Source of the DNA: Ophiura sarsii
Taxonomy: Eukaryota > Echinodermata > Ophiuroidea > Amphilepidida > Ophiuridae
Assembly (NCBI GenBank): GCA_035610835.1
Contig: CM069455.1
Span: forward strand, 15,559,266 to 15,623,265
Direction: 5' to 3'
Length of the DNA stretch: 64,000 bases
Shown here: piece by piece, positions 1 to 13,200 of the stretch
Numbering within the stretch: the first letter of the stretch is position 1
Layout of the letters: the number at the start of each line of letters is the position of its first letter
The notes under the pieces: model-generated
Databases searched by the model: none
Told to the model about the DNA's origin: nothing
The model's input: only the letters and a program-made list of their open reading frames with translations
Translations under genes and position numbers: made by a program

Positions 1-1613
1 TTTTATTCTTTTAAGATTTTAAAATTGTTAAAATATACTTACGTTAAATCTCTATGGCAGACTTTTATTCGACCATTGGCATATTTCTAGTATTTGCATA
101 AATTTGCATACATATATATTCATATAAGCCCTATTCTTCAAGATTTAAATCGACAAGGTGATGCATAACTAGACTGAACACACTACATTTGTAATGTTTT
201 AATACTGAACGCTGAATGTGGCAATTTTTCCTGCAGTTTTTTGTTTCAAGCTTTTACCGTTCCATTGGCAGAGTCGAAATATTAACGGCATGAAAATTAC
301 CACATTTATACTAACATTAAACCCTATACACACCCTACTTATTACCTGCAAACAAGGACATACAACTAGGTAAAACAAAATTGTTGTGTTGCCTTCAGCT
401 ACCGACCTTGGGGTGCAATTTTTGTGTGTTAAGATTTAAATTTTACCCATATTTTTAAAATAATTACTATTTTCTGCTTGAAATGACTAAGTTTGCTTGA
501 ATAATTTAAAAAAAACCCTATTATCACACTAAAAACCTTAGATTTGAATTTACAATTTTTTTTCTTGACATGGACCATGGTCTGTCAGTAAAGGAAAATC
601 GACCAACCGACCCAACTTCAAGATTCTTGGCACTTGAGGGCAACGCAACAAAAAAGAATTGTCTCTATTTAACTGATGACGGATGAGCATAGATTTTCAA
701 CCCACAAACCGAGGACAAAATATTGTTCTATACATCAACCAAGGTATATCACTTTTTCGCTCAAGGAGGATCTCAGATTGACACATCATGTGTCCTTGAC
801 ATCTATTCATACACAATAGGTCACCACGGAGTGACGTCACATGCCGTTGACCCCAAACCAAAAGGCAAATAAAGGCCTCTTCAGGGGACTCTTACACAGA
901 TCCCATGCGTATAGGCGAGTAGAGCGTAAAACTGATAGGTAGTTAAATCGTCTGGTTTGTTGTCAACGGCAAAAGGCATAAAGTACCCGGATGAACGGGG
1001 CCACCTATTGAGCAGTAAAGCGGCTCACGAGTCCCAATGAGGCACATGCCAGGCGCCCTCGCTACCTCTACTGGGTGGTAAAACATAGCAGTCTTGAGCC
1101 CGAAAGTAGTGCTAGATCTCAGTTAGATAGCGATGTTATACCATTTGCATATTTGACACATATAACGTAATGGAGGATGTGCGTGGCTGTTAGTGTGTCC
1201 ACAATTGGAAGGTAAAAAACAGGCATATGTTCTCGTTTACTGGTAATATTACAAACACATACTACCTAATATATATATATCTAACACATACATAAATACC
1301 AAGCATAATATACATATATTCTAATGTGAAAAAATAAAACAATTTATCTATTATTAAAAGAACAGCACCAGTAGAAACATGTAGGCTTTTGGTTTTCATA
1401 GCGCCATAAGGCCCTGTCTCTGGTTTTTAGCAAGCCTTTAATTTTAATTTTTATCATTCTTGTTTCATAACTGAGGAATTAAAGGAGTAAAGAATTTGCA
1501 ACTCTCCACCACCAAAAGTGAAAAATCAAAAACCTACACGATTCACTACGAGAGTGACATGTATGTGTCTGAAATCAAGGTCAGCATCCAAGAAAAGATT
1601 TTTGTTTTTACCA
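1..1613. other. Gene-less 3' flank
   Basis: AT-rich sequence with no coding signal. Bases 770-1200 are noticeably more GC-rich and less simple than their surroundings. They look like the untranslated end of an unrecognised mobile element, but no terminal repeat or open frame supports a name. Confidence 0.5.
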
Positions 1614-1757
1614 CATGGTGACTCGAGATGGGTCCCCTGGCTGGGTCATTCCAATTTGTACCATGGTGACTCGAGATGGGTCCCCTGGCTGGGTCATTCC
1701 AATTTGTACCATGGTGACTCGAGATGGGTCCCCTGGCTGGGTCATTCCAATTTGTAC
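1614..1757. repeat. Three perfect 48-bp tandem repeats
   Basis: A 48-base unit beginning CATGGTGACTCGAGATGG repeats three times without visible change. Because 48 is a multiple of three, it opens short reading frames in two phases. These are by-products of the repeat, not evidence of a gene. Confidence 0.95.
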
Positions 1758-2280
1758 ATTGGTTGGAAGTTTTAGATTGGATAATGATAAACTAAATGCT
1801 TAGTTTACAACTCAATTTACTACAATAACAAACAAATCTCTTAATAATAAAACGATTAATGCATATTGTGGCTAAACGTTGAAATTTAACATAATTGATT
1901 TCAGACACATACTTAACATTATAAACTAAAATGTTGTCTTTAAAATCCACTACAGTAGTGAAAATAAACCATTTTATTTGAAAATAATATAGAGTGGGAC
2001 AAAAGGGCAGGTTTAATTTGGTAGACCACTGTATGATTTAAGCATGATTGGACTTATGTTAACAAATTAAATGTACTCTTTTTGACCCAACTATAAAAGA
2101 TAAAAATGATAAATTCTGCCACATTTAGAAGTGAATTTTAAATCTAAATCTACAACTGGCAATAACTCTGTATTTATGGACCTTAACTATTCTGTGGCAT
2201 TTTATAATGGTAAATGAAAAACCATGTTCCCTTTGGCCCAATATAGAGTTAGCCTATATCACTAGTCAAATGTAAAACAT

Positions 2281-2320
2281 AAGTCAATCGTAAGTCAATC
2301 AGAAGTCAATCGTAAGTCAT
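2281..2320. repeat. 11-bp tandem repeat (AAGTCAATCGT)
   Basis: About 3.6 copies of AAGTCAATCGT with one GT to AG variant copy. The surrounding 1758-2840 stretch is otherwise AT-rich with no gene seen. Confidence 0.8.
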
Positions 2321-2840
2321 AATTATTCATCGTTGGGAAGATTATGTAAAGCAAAACCGTTAGGACTTTGATCAAGGCCGCCGCGTTGTGTACATTTAAC
2401 ACACCTATTGCATAATGCGATGTAAGTTTTGTGCGATACCACATCCTGCAGGATGTAGGAGAGTAACAGAAACCCCTTACAATTGGGGGTGGGGGTGGAG
2501 GGATCGACTAAATCCTGGCGGCTGAGATGGTCAAACTGTGAAGAAAAAAACAACTGAATTTATATCTTAAGTTTCAAACCCAAGGGAGGTTTAACCTCAA
2601 AAGTCGCCTGTAGGCGCCATTGGATTGATGGTTGTCAACGTACGCTGTTTTCAGCCTCCATATTGAGCACCGTGACAAAGGATGAACACAAAAGGACTTG
2701 ATCAAGAATCCAAGTTTGCTTTGCACTATCTTCACTTGGACAAAATCATCATAAAAATGGCAAATATTCGGAGAGAGAATCCTCTGATAAATATACAGCA
2801 GACATCTTTTCAGGGGCATCTATTCTTACGTTATTCAACC

Positions 2841-2915
2841 TTAACACTTTCACGCGGCTATTGGTTTTACCATATATAAAGGAGATTTTTCAGAAACCTT
2901 TCAAGGTCTATTGTG
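2841..2915. mobile_element. Truncated TTAA-type miniature element
   Basis: Starts TTAACACTTTCACGCGGC and follows one end of the family seen in full at 35362-35608, then breaks off after about 75 bp. The family has TTAA at each end and no coding capacity. Confidence 0.7.
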
Positions 2916-3740
2916 ATAATAGATGAAGAGTTTCAGGAAGAATAGACACACACCCCTGTATCATTGGCGATGTGCTTTACCCTCTAAAGATGATGTTGTA
3001 TGGTTTATACCATTAAGCATGCAATATTCCTGTGCATTTGAATTCATGTTTGCGAGGATAGTAGGTCAAGAAATACGCCTCAACATGTATTTCTTTAATA
3101 ATGAAATAGAACTGCACACCATGCACCTAAATTCAACAATTTCAAATTGTCCTTGCAATGAATGGCCACTATTGGCAAACTGCAAATGTTGATAACCTGA
3201 ATATTCCATGCTTAACAGTAGAGGAAAGATGCGTCCATAAACAAACTAAGCTTTAATGCTACTGCTATTGTCAGAGGCTGGAAAACATGTTCATACCCTG
3301 TATCTTTAATATGACCTATCACACTATACACAGCAGACCAGTTTTCTCATGAAAATGAAAATATTTGCATTTCATGTTACAAAGCTATTGTTAGCTTAAA
3401 AATGACACTCGTTAAAATGAATGAAATCGGACATGGACCACATATTTTATGCACCTTATAAACATATAGGCCTATGTCACATAAAATAAATCAAAAGTTC
3501 TATTTGATTTTTTAATAAATTTGTGATATCCTTTTGTTATTTTCGTTAAATTAGGTTAGTGAACAACTGGTCTGTTTCAATGTGATGGCTCACATGTATA
3601 TATATATTGCGAACATGTTAATTTCATACAACCATTATTTTAATTGGAATCTTGATGTTATACTCTGTTTCAATTAAAGTATGAATGTTACGACATTGGA
3701 GGTCTTACCGTGATGACAGCTTATTATTGGAATTTGATTA
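2916..3740. other. Gene-less stretch downstream of the convertase
   Basis: AT-rich with no coding signal recognised. An 89-codon plus-strand frame at 2923-3192 shows no similarity I know. Confidence 0.4.
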
Positions 3741-3746
3741 TTTATT
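3741..3746 (-). terminator. Candidate polyadenylation signal of the convertase gene
   Basis: AATAAA on the minus strand about 196 bases past the stop codon. It is the first perfect hexamer I noticed downstream of exon 12. The cut site itself is not visible. Confidence 0.45.
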
Positions 3747-3748
3747 CA

Positions 3749-3869
3749 TGTCACATTTGCATCACATGCATGTCACATGCACACCACATGCATGTCACAT
3801 GCACACCATATGCACATCACATGCATGTCACATAAACATCACATGCATGTAACATGCACACCATATGCA
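3749..3869. repeat. Degenerate ACATGCAxxxC tandem repeat in the presumed 3' UTR
   Basis: About ten near copies of a 9 to 12-base CACATGCA-type unit with TCA, CCA or TAA variants. It lies between the stop codon and the candidate poly(A) signal, so it is probably transcribed. Many units contain ATGCAT or ACATGCA palindromes. Confidence 0.75.
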
Positions 3870-3941
3870 ACAAAAATGAACCTACAAGATTCCATTTGAT
3901 AGCTGAATAAGTCTCCAGCCATTCTGACCATGAAAGCAACA

Positions 3942-5100
3942 TTATTGTTCAATCTGCTCCAAAACATCTTCCAATGTTAGTTCCCTGCGGTCTAGATTTC
4001 TCTCCCTATTTTCATTCCAATCCTGGCGTCTCTTACTTAATTCTAATTGCACTTTGACTCTTTCATACAGGTTTTGTACTCTCTTGTGGAGATCCCGTGC
4101 CTTGGCATCATCTACTCTCTTCTGCAAGGCTTGCTGCTCCTGTTCCTTTTCGCGTCTATGTTGCTCCATAACCCGTCCGTACAACTCTTCAAGGTTGTTG
4201 TCTTGGTCTCGCTTGGAGGCATCCTGAGCCCTAGCTTCTTCTATCCTCTTGAACACCTCCTGTAAATTCAAGTCTTTAACGCGTCTGTACGCTTCCATCA
4301 AATCCATGTCTTGGAGATCCTTGTGCCGTTTGCCTTCTTTTTCCTCTATCAAGTGTTCTTCAAGCAGTATCATGTACATAAGGATTAGTCTTCGGTACTT
4401 CTGTGGCAATGCATTGGCGTCTTCGTCGGGCAGGTGGCCGTCGAAAGCACCTGTATCGATCTCGCCGTCTTCAAAATTATGTATGAAATTCGGCGGGATG
4501 ATGGCGTTCGGTGAGAGGTCTTCTGGATCGATGTGAATCTCCTCGTCATCTGCCTGCTCGTCGTTCCAGATGTCGATGACCGTTTCCTTGTCAGCCACGC
4601 CCGTCTGCTCCGGATTTATCGCTGGATTGTCATCTTCCGGTTCATCATCCTCTTCATCGCTGGCATCTTCGGGCTCTCCCGTCCCATAAAACGTGAAGCC
4701 CCACTCAACAAGAACAGCCTTCTTTGTCAGACGTGGCACCAATTCTATGACTTCTCCTTCATCCTCCTGATCGATATCCTGATCATCCATGTACCCTTGC
4801 AGAACATCTTTCGTCGGCATGTTGTTGGTCACTTCCAAGATCCATTCACCACTCGGGTCTTCACCCCAGTTATGTACGGTCATGAACGGCCATTTTTCAA
4901 GTCCCTCGTCTGTATGATCGTTAGGTCTAGTGGACAGCAGCTCCGAAGGTGTTCCAGATGGTGAGATGAGCCTAAGGCTTATGTCACCGCGACGAGGAGC
5001 TTCAAAGCTTATGTGAGCGATGGTGTGCTCTAGCTTGGTAATGTGAGAACACTTACTGATATCCAGTGTTGCATTCATAGCAGAGTTCATCGGTACTTTC
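3942..5100 (-). CDS. Convertase exon 12: P domain, acidic segment and charged helical tail
   Basis: Last coding exon; acceptor is a long T-run ending GCAG, stop codon at 3944-3942. Residues 514-899. The P domain carries RRGD (550-553), [17 protein letters not shown] (584-600) and [11 protein letters not shown] (645-655). Between residues 613 and 640 it has an acidic insert absent from usual P domains. Then come an Asp/Glu-rich run (656-671), a short hydrophobic patch LILMYMILL (752-760), too short for a membrane span, and a charged, probably helical tail to 899. Within the tail, six copies of L-x-x-x-[YFHQ]-x-R-[VI] fall at 781-862, with nine dibasic pairs between 771 and 886. I know no domain name for this tail. 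Confidence 0.94.
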
Positions 5101-7179
5101 CTGCAAAAAAAAGTAAATATAAATCATCGATCAAAATATGGATCAATTGATACATCCAAATCAGATTCACTGCTCGACTAGAGGGGACCCTAGCGAGACA
5201 AAGAGGGAAGCTGGGATTTCATTACATGACATGGGATAAAGTAGGTATACTTAAACTGGTCTGGTACAATATGGGTTTTAAAGTTTTGATGAATCATAAT
5301 GAATTCTCTCTTTTTTTGTTTGTTTTTGTGTTGTTACTTGTATGTATTTATTAATTTATATATGTAAAATAAAAGGTCAGCCCTTTTGCTTGTTGGGTTC
5401 TGACAGAAAACAAAAATTAATCATATCAATACATCAATTGATTACATTGATCATTTTTTAGAACCAACTTCCTAACTGCTTTCAATTATACAACCCCACC
5501 TGATTATAAGTTATAGCTACAACTTAACTGAACATTCATCATTCACCTCAAAATAAAAAAAGTTATTTTGAAATTGGTCATGACATAATTAAAGGTAGAT
5601 GTTCCATTGGCTGGCCCGATTTTCAACTTGATGTTCTCTGTTTTACATGAAAAGTCATCCTTAAAATTGTCGCATTCCAAAATTTGAGTTGCATAACTCC
5701 AATGGTTCTATTTTTAGAAGCACAAGGTCACAAAACAATTGCCCATTGAGTCATACACAAACTCGTTGGTGGTTAACCACTTTTGGCAGTAATTCAACAC
5801 ATTTTAGCCTATAATTTCTAAATGGAATAATTCTGGCCCTTAAGATTTTACTGACATAATGTGAAAAATATGGGGATTCTTCTGATATCAAAATATCTTG
5901 ATGTGAAAAAAAATCTCGACTTACCATTTTCCATACGGCTATTAGTTTTACCATATTATACAAAACACATTTTTCAAAACTGTTCACAACTTTCAAAGTC
6001 TATCATACAAATTACTGTACCAATACTAGGCATGTTTGTACTTCTTTACATGCATTTCTCATGGTGATTTCAAATACGGTGATGAAATTCAATAATTTTG
6101 ACATTTTTGAAACACTTTGTGAAATTTTGGAATGCTGTCTGCAGACGACTGCTGCCACGGAAAGTGTTAATGTCTATGACATGTTTCAACAACTGTAATG
6201 TTAATTCCCTGTCCTCATTGTCAAGAATCCATGGAAACATAATTAAACATTTATATAACTCCCAATTGTACTTACTGTTTCAGACAGTTTCGACATCCTA
6301 TCAGATGCCTTTATCAATGGTGTGCAAATTTAAGTGTTAGGAAATAATGCCAAGTGGAATAAGAAAAAGTATTGGGGAATAGAGTGAAAAAGATGAAGAG
6401 AAAAATAATTTTGGGTTATGAGCTGTGGTTGCACAGGTATCACAGGTATACTAATTAACTAGTGTTTATTGTTGTATTGCTTTCCCCCAGTGGCGGCGCT
6501 ACAGGGGGAAAGGGGTGGGGCATTTCCCCCCCCCCAAAAAAAAAAAAATGAATTTAGTTAAATTTAGAAAAAATTGACAATTTTAGCATAAAAAGGCACC
6601 TTTTTTCGCGCATTTTCTTACTAAATTTTGTTAAATGAGACCAAATGTTGGCAATTTTAACAAAACACAGCTACATTTTGTGCGCAAGTGCGCGTATTCA
6701 TACTAAGTTAGTTAGTATTAGACCAAATTTGACAATTTTAGCGTAAAATGGACAACAATGCGCGCATCATTAATGTTCCCAAATGTCAAATTATTACTAT
6801 GGTACTGGTACATCTAAACAACACTACAGCTAACATTGTAATCTGATTTATATCAAACCTGTAAGGCCAACAAAAAAAAAATTGTTATATTGGCGTAACC
6901 CGCCCGACCCTAAAAATACGCCCGACCCTACACTTTTTTCTTTTTTTTCAGTGAAAAAAAAAAAAAAAAAACCAACCGACCGACCCTAAAAAATAAAAAA
7001 ATGAAAAAAATAAATGTTTTTTCTTGAACGAAATACGACGGTGCTCCTCGAATAAACGGAAATTCCTTCCGAAAATATGGTTTATTGTGTTTTATTTGTA
7101 TATAGACTTGTACTGAGGGGTACTTCTAACAAACAATAGGGAATGTTTAAACTCGGTTAACATTGTTCAAAAACAGCTG

Positions 7180-7219
<40 letters not shown>

Positions 7220-10200
7220 ACCTACCTACCCTATTTTTGTTCAGCCCGTTACGCCAATATAACAACAACAAAAAATTTGGCCTAAGTGTAGGTGGGGAAA
7301 TGTTAAGCTCAAAACTTGCTCCTGGGGAAGAAACAACTTTGTGCAACCATGCCAAAATGTTTCAACAACTGTAATGTTAATTCCCTGTCCTCATTGTGTG
7401 AGAGAATAGTTTACATTTGTATAACTCCCAATTGTACTTATTGTTTCAGACAGTTTCGACATCCTATCAGATGCCTTTATCAATGGTGTACGAATACGAT
7501 CATTTTATACCATCTAAAATGTCATGTCTCTGAATAAAGTGAACACTTCTTGTCAACTCTGAATCGAATAAATTAAGACATTCGATAGACATAGACACAC
7601 ACGCAAAATATTAGGAAAAAAACCCAGAAAACCCACAAGTTTCTTTCAGATTACCATTTTTTTTCTCACTTTTCTTGAACTTTTGAAAATGATGCTTCTT
7701 CAAATTTTAATTTCACATTGTGAAGTACCATATATATCAGCTTCATTTTCTTGCTTACAAGAATAAACTTACCACAAACAAATAGAAGTTAAATACAGTA
7801 CCACAGTTTCTACTGTGGTAGTATTAAAATATACATTTCGCATAGCATTTTCTACTAAGAAAACGCATTTCCTACAGTATTTTTTCGAGTTTCTTCTGAG
7901 ACAAACTTGTTTTTTAAGGCTTAATACCTCCTTATGTTTTTTTAGGACAAACATGATGTTCCCCCTTCAATACAATTAAGTGCCCCCCCCCCCCTCCCAT
8001 GCCCCCGCCCCGTTGAAATTACTTACAAATTCTCTATCTTCTCAATTGCCACCTCGCATTTGCGTTGTTCGCCGACAAGTTCCCACGTCAGAGCCAGCTC
8101 CACCATCTTGCCTGCATCGAGCACTCCGAAACCGAACATATGGTTGACGTGGAAACCGGCGCCGTTGATATGCCATCCGTCCTGCATCGTATTGGGTATC
8201 ATGGCGCCCTGGGTGATGATATGTTGGACATCACGCCAGGTCAACTCTGGGCTGCAGAGGAGATAAAAGTCAAGGGTTAGAAATGTTTGTGACGTAGTGT
8301 CTCAGAGTGTGGTATTTAAAGTCATACTTAGATTAGGCACTGTTAATCATGCACTATGGTGTATTCATACACTCTATGTAGTGTTGAACCAATCAGAAAG
8401 CAGGAATTACAAATACGCGGAGTGCATTGAAAGTGTCCACTGCACTCCGCGTGTGCGCCGTTCAAATCACGCAGTGCGCGTTTTGTTTTGATTCGTTGTT
8501 CAAGATTCGCGGGTTCGCCGATTTTCACTGCGGGTGTTAGCAAACTTGTTAAAGTGTTTTTAGTCGCCATTTACATAGATCAAAATTATGCTTAAATTGT
8601 GAATTTTTATTTGTAGAGTGTCGTGTATGAATTAGGTCAATGCATGCGTATGTTTTGTTTCTCGAAAAATTAGAAAAATCAATGCACTTGCGCAAATGTT
8701 GATATGCTCACAATAGCACTCCCCCTTCGGGGTCGTGCCATTATTCACACATCAACATCAGCGCGAGTGCATTGATTTGTCTAATTTCTCTCGAAACAAC
8801 ACATACGCATTTATTGACCTATAATCATTGCACTGGAGTATTTGCGGCAGGATGCGATGAATCATATTAACACTTTCCACACGGCAGGCGTCTGCAGACA
8901 ACATTCCAAAATGTCACAAAATGTTTCAAAAATGTCCAATTTTATTGGATTTCATTACCATATTTGGAATCACCATGAGAAATACATTGAATGAAGTACA
9001 AACATGCCTAGTATTGGTTCAGTAATCCGTGAGATAGACCTTGAAATTTGGGAAAGGATTCTGAAAAATCTGTTTTATATATGGTCAAACCAATAGCCGC
9101 GTGTTAACATTGATCTTTTCCATTTTGCCACACGCTGTAAGCTGACATCATATGCAGCAATGTGCGATGACCCAGCATGACCCGCAATCAATTTATGTAT
9201 AATAATGTCTAGAGAATATGTCATTGGGTTCAAACCTCATGATTTCTTCCGATATTTCAGCCACAGGCCATTATCAAGGTAGAAGTAAGAGATGTGACTT
9301 GGACAAGTTAAGTAAATAGAATAATGTGGGGGCAATTTCGGGCGAGAACGTCTGCGTATGTGCGGAAAACGAAAATGCGGCAAAAGTGGATGAGAACACG
9401 GGCATGTATGAGGAAAGCGAAAACGCAGCAAAAGCGGGCGGGAAAACCATGCGCCAAGTCACATCACAGGAATACTGCAGAAAGGGGGAGGGGGAGTGGG
9501 GGGTGGGGAGAAGCTGGGTATATATTAAAGGTTAAAGACATCAAACTTAGTGTTCATACCATAGGGTTGGAGGGAGAGTGCCTAATTTGAAAATTATCCA
9601 TTGTTCAAGGCGGTTACAAAATCGGAAATAGTGTGATTACGCAGTGATCCACTAATTCATTTGAAAAGGCTGCATGATTATATTGGCTTGAGTGGCACTG
9701 CATTATCTTGGGCAAAATCTTACCTCAGCAATCGATCTCAACGCGTTATTATTGGCAACTCAATGTCGGAGCCAGTCTCACTGAGCTTTGGCCTAGCGCA
9801 GGGATCGGTGCTGGGGCCACAATGGTTCACCGTCTATACATATCCCATTGGTAATATTGTCAGGAAGCACAATCTTCACTTTCATCTTTACGCTGACGAC
9901 ACCCAAATATATTTTGCTTTTCAACCTCTGGACTATTCTCCAAGTATCTCACGCATCGAAAAATGCATCGAGGAGATCAGACTGTGGATGCGTGAACACT
10001 TTCTTAAACTCAACGACAGCAAAACAGAGTTTCTCATCATCGGCTCAAAACACCATAAATCTAAGACTGTCATCAATAATATTGTCATCGGGAACTCACA
10101 AGTTGTACCATCTAGTGATGCACGTAATTTAGGTGTCATCTTCAACTCGGACATGTCTCAAAAACCACAAATCTCTTCAACCATCAAGGCTGCTTATTGT

Positions 10201-13200
10201 CAAATCCGTAACATTGGTAAGATTCGTAAATACCTCACCAAAGAAGCAACTCAACTCATCGTTCATTCACTTGTAACATCTCGCTTGGAAATGTGTTATT
10301 CACTTCTTTATGGAATACCCGGTAATCAACTTCAACGTCTGCAACGTGCCCAAAATACAGCCGCACGTCTCATAACTCTCACCAAGAAACGCTCTCACAT
10401 CAACCCTGTACTCATTGACTTGCACTGGTTACCAATAAAACAACGCATTGACTACAAGATTCTTGTAATTGTTTTCAAATCACTCCATGGATTAGCACCA
10501 ATAAGTCCTCAATAGCTGAACACGTAGTTAAAGAAAACCACGTCATAAAATGGGATGACTCAAAGATCATTGCCAGAGATGAAACTAGAAATACTAGATG
10601 GATACGCGAATCAATTTGGATTCGTAGAAAAGGAGGCGTAGACCAACATAAGCACCTAATGAATGGCGACGAGGGGGCTTACCAACTCAGTCATCTTTAC
10701 GACTCAGTGATCCAGAGGGCGTCATCATCCGATGACGTCATCAATAAACAGACTATAAACACTAGCTCTGGATCAAACACAATCCACTGAGGAAGACAAC
10801 CGATGTGTTGTCGAAACCCGTATGGAAAAAGTAAGTTTCCTAATTGGAATTTTCTAAAGAAAATTATTATCAAATATTTTTGATCCGGACCCTTTACTAA
10901 ATTATATTATATTATTGGGAAAACTGTACATATACAGAAAAAGATGTGCAGGTTTACGGCCGATTTTTCAAGTGTTTAAGGGCTTAGTTCATTTTATGTT
11001 CCAAGTTGAAAATCATATTGCCATTGGAAAGGGAAGATTATATAAACACAACAAAAAATGGGGTTTGTATAAAAGGTGGAAAGATAATAATTAAATACTG
11101 TACTTTATTATATAGAGAATATTAAAACTAAATGTTCATATATATTGTTTCCTGTATGACAAATGCAAATAAATAGTTGGTGCGCCGGCATCAACAAAAA
11201 GAAAAAAAAGATCAGTTCCAAATTGGCGAGAAATATTCGGTATTTATCGCTCAACCCACGCGCAAAAGTAATCCAAGCGTATATGCGTGATTATGGTCAC
11301 ACACACATGGTTTTGGTTGCACGCACGCTTCACACATATGATGCACAGTGCGGCGCTTGTTGCCTTCATGCATGTCCACGTCCTTCTAAATTCATTCGTT
11401 GCTATAAGGAGGCTTCGCCAATTTGGAACTGATCAAACTATATAGTAGGTACGGGACACACATAAATGAATACATGAATCTAACTGTGTACTTACTTTGC
11501 TTGTAGTATAAGAGCCATCACTCCTGAAGCTAGGGGTGCTGAACTAGAAGTACCCACAAAGTGATCTGTACAGCCATGATGGAGGTCAGTTGTTACCTAG
11601 CAACAAAATAAACAACAACAATGGTTGATAATGATTAAGCTTTCCCACATGGTGGTCGAGAAATAAAAAAATCATTTCTGTGACCGAGATTTTAACCTGA
11701 TACCTCCCAAACCCTAGACAAACGCTCTGTCGAGAAATGACAAATTCATTTCTAGGATCGAGATTTTAACCTGGGACCTCCCAAATCCTAGACAAACACT
11801 CTGTCGAGAAATGAAAAATTCATTTCTGTGACCCGTAATATTTTAACCCGGTACATCCCAAACCCTAGACAAACGCTCTGTTGAGAAATGACAAATTCAT
11901 TTCTAGGATCGAGATTTTAACCTGGGACCTCCCAAACCCTAGACAGATGCTCTTATCAATTGAGCTATTGAGGACAATTGGTTTTGAAGCTTTAGAAATG
12001 CATTTAAAGGCTTAAAGGCATATTATGTGATCTTTTCCAGAGAGCGCCCTCTATTCATGATTTTTTTTTAGAAAGTAGATTTTATTGCAGATTTACATTT
12101 CTGAACATAAATCGTACATACATTCCAAGTTACAGAGCGATACGATTATTACCTCAAAATCATGGTTTTAGAGTGAATTTAGAGTGAAAATATAAACTGT
12201 TGTGTTATCCCGACAGTTTATTTTCACTCTAAAACCATGATTTTGAAGTAATTAAGAATCGTATCGCCCTGTAACTTGGAATGTATGTACGATTTATGAC
12301 CAGAAATGTAAATCTGCAAGAAAATCTGCTTTTGATTTTGTTTTCGATGTTGAGGGCGTTCCCTGGAAAGATCACATAATATACCTTTAAGATTCAGAAT
12401 CTGAAACTTCTCCAGCTTCTCTATAGTTTAATCACTTCCAAATTGGCAAGAAATTTCGGGTTTTATCTCTCCGCGCGCAAAATTAATCCAAGCGTACGTG
12501 TGTAATTGTGGCCACACGCAAGCGGTTTTGGTCACAGGCACACGTTACACAATGATGCACAGTGCGCTTGTTGCCTTCATGCGCACCCGCATCCTTCTGT
12601 ATTCATTCACTACTGTAAGAAGGCTTCGCCAATTTGGAACTGATAGAAACTATAGCGACAAACATGGTGGAGAAATATTAATTATATTGAATTAAACATG
12701 AAATCGCAGTGGTTATCCCATCAACAAAATGGCGGCATTAAACCTGAAGACCAAGCTATGGATAAAAGTGTAATTTTTCACACATATAAATGTGCATATT
12801 TTATTCTGAATCATATACTGTAAAACCAGAAGTGTTTGCTTGCATTTAAATTTCGCTAAGTGCTCCTCATGAAAATGTCATGCCGCGAATATTTCCAATC
12901 TACCTTACATGTAGCAGTGCATTGCAAAGTTACACAATGTAACTCCAAACTTTATTCGCGAAATTTAATGCCGTGAATAGGCCAGTATTGCTGATTTGTA
13001 AAATGTTAAACTCGCAAACATTTCTGGTTTTACAGTAGGTGTTCTATGTGAAAAAAAAAACCCATATCAGACTAGACAGATGAGTAAATGAGGCACAATG
13101 CGGCAGTAGATAATTTGATTTAAGGTCCCACACCACCAAATCAGTTTCCTATTGCTTTGTGTGGTTAAGAGGTCAAGTTTGTGTTAATTTTGTTCACTAT

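Noticed and set aside
4047..4964. Plus-strand frames opposite exon 12
   Set aside because: Shadows of the real minus-strand coding sequence.
9326..9535. Small protein with an ENAAK repeat
   Set aside because: Only two 48-bp units, no initiation context or homology, surrounded by intronic repeats.
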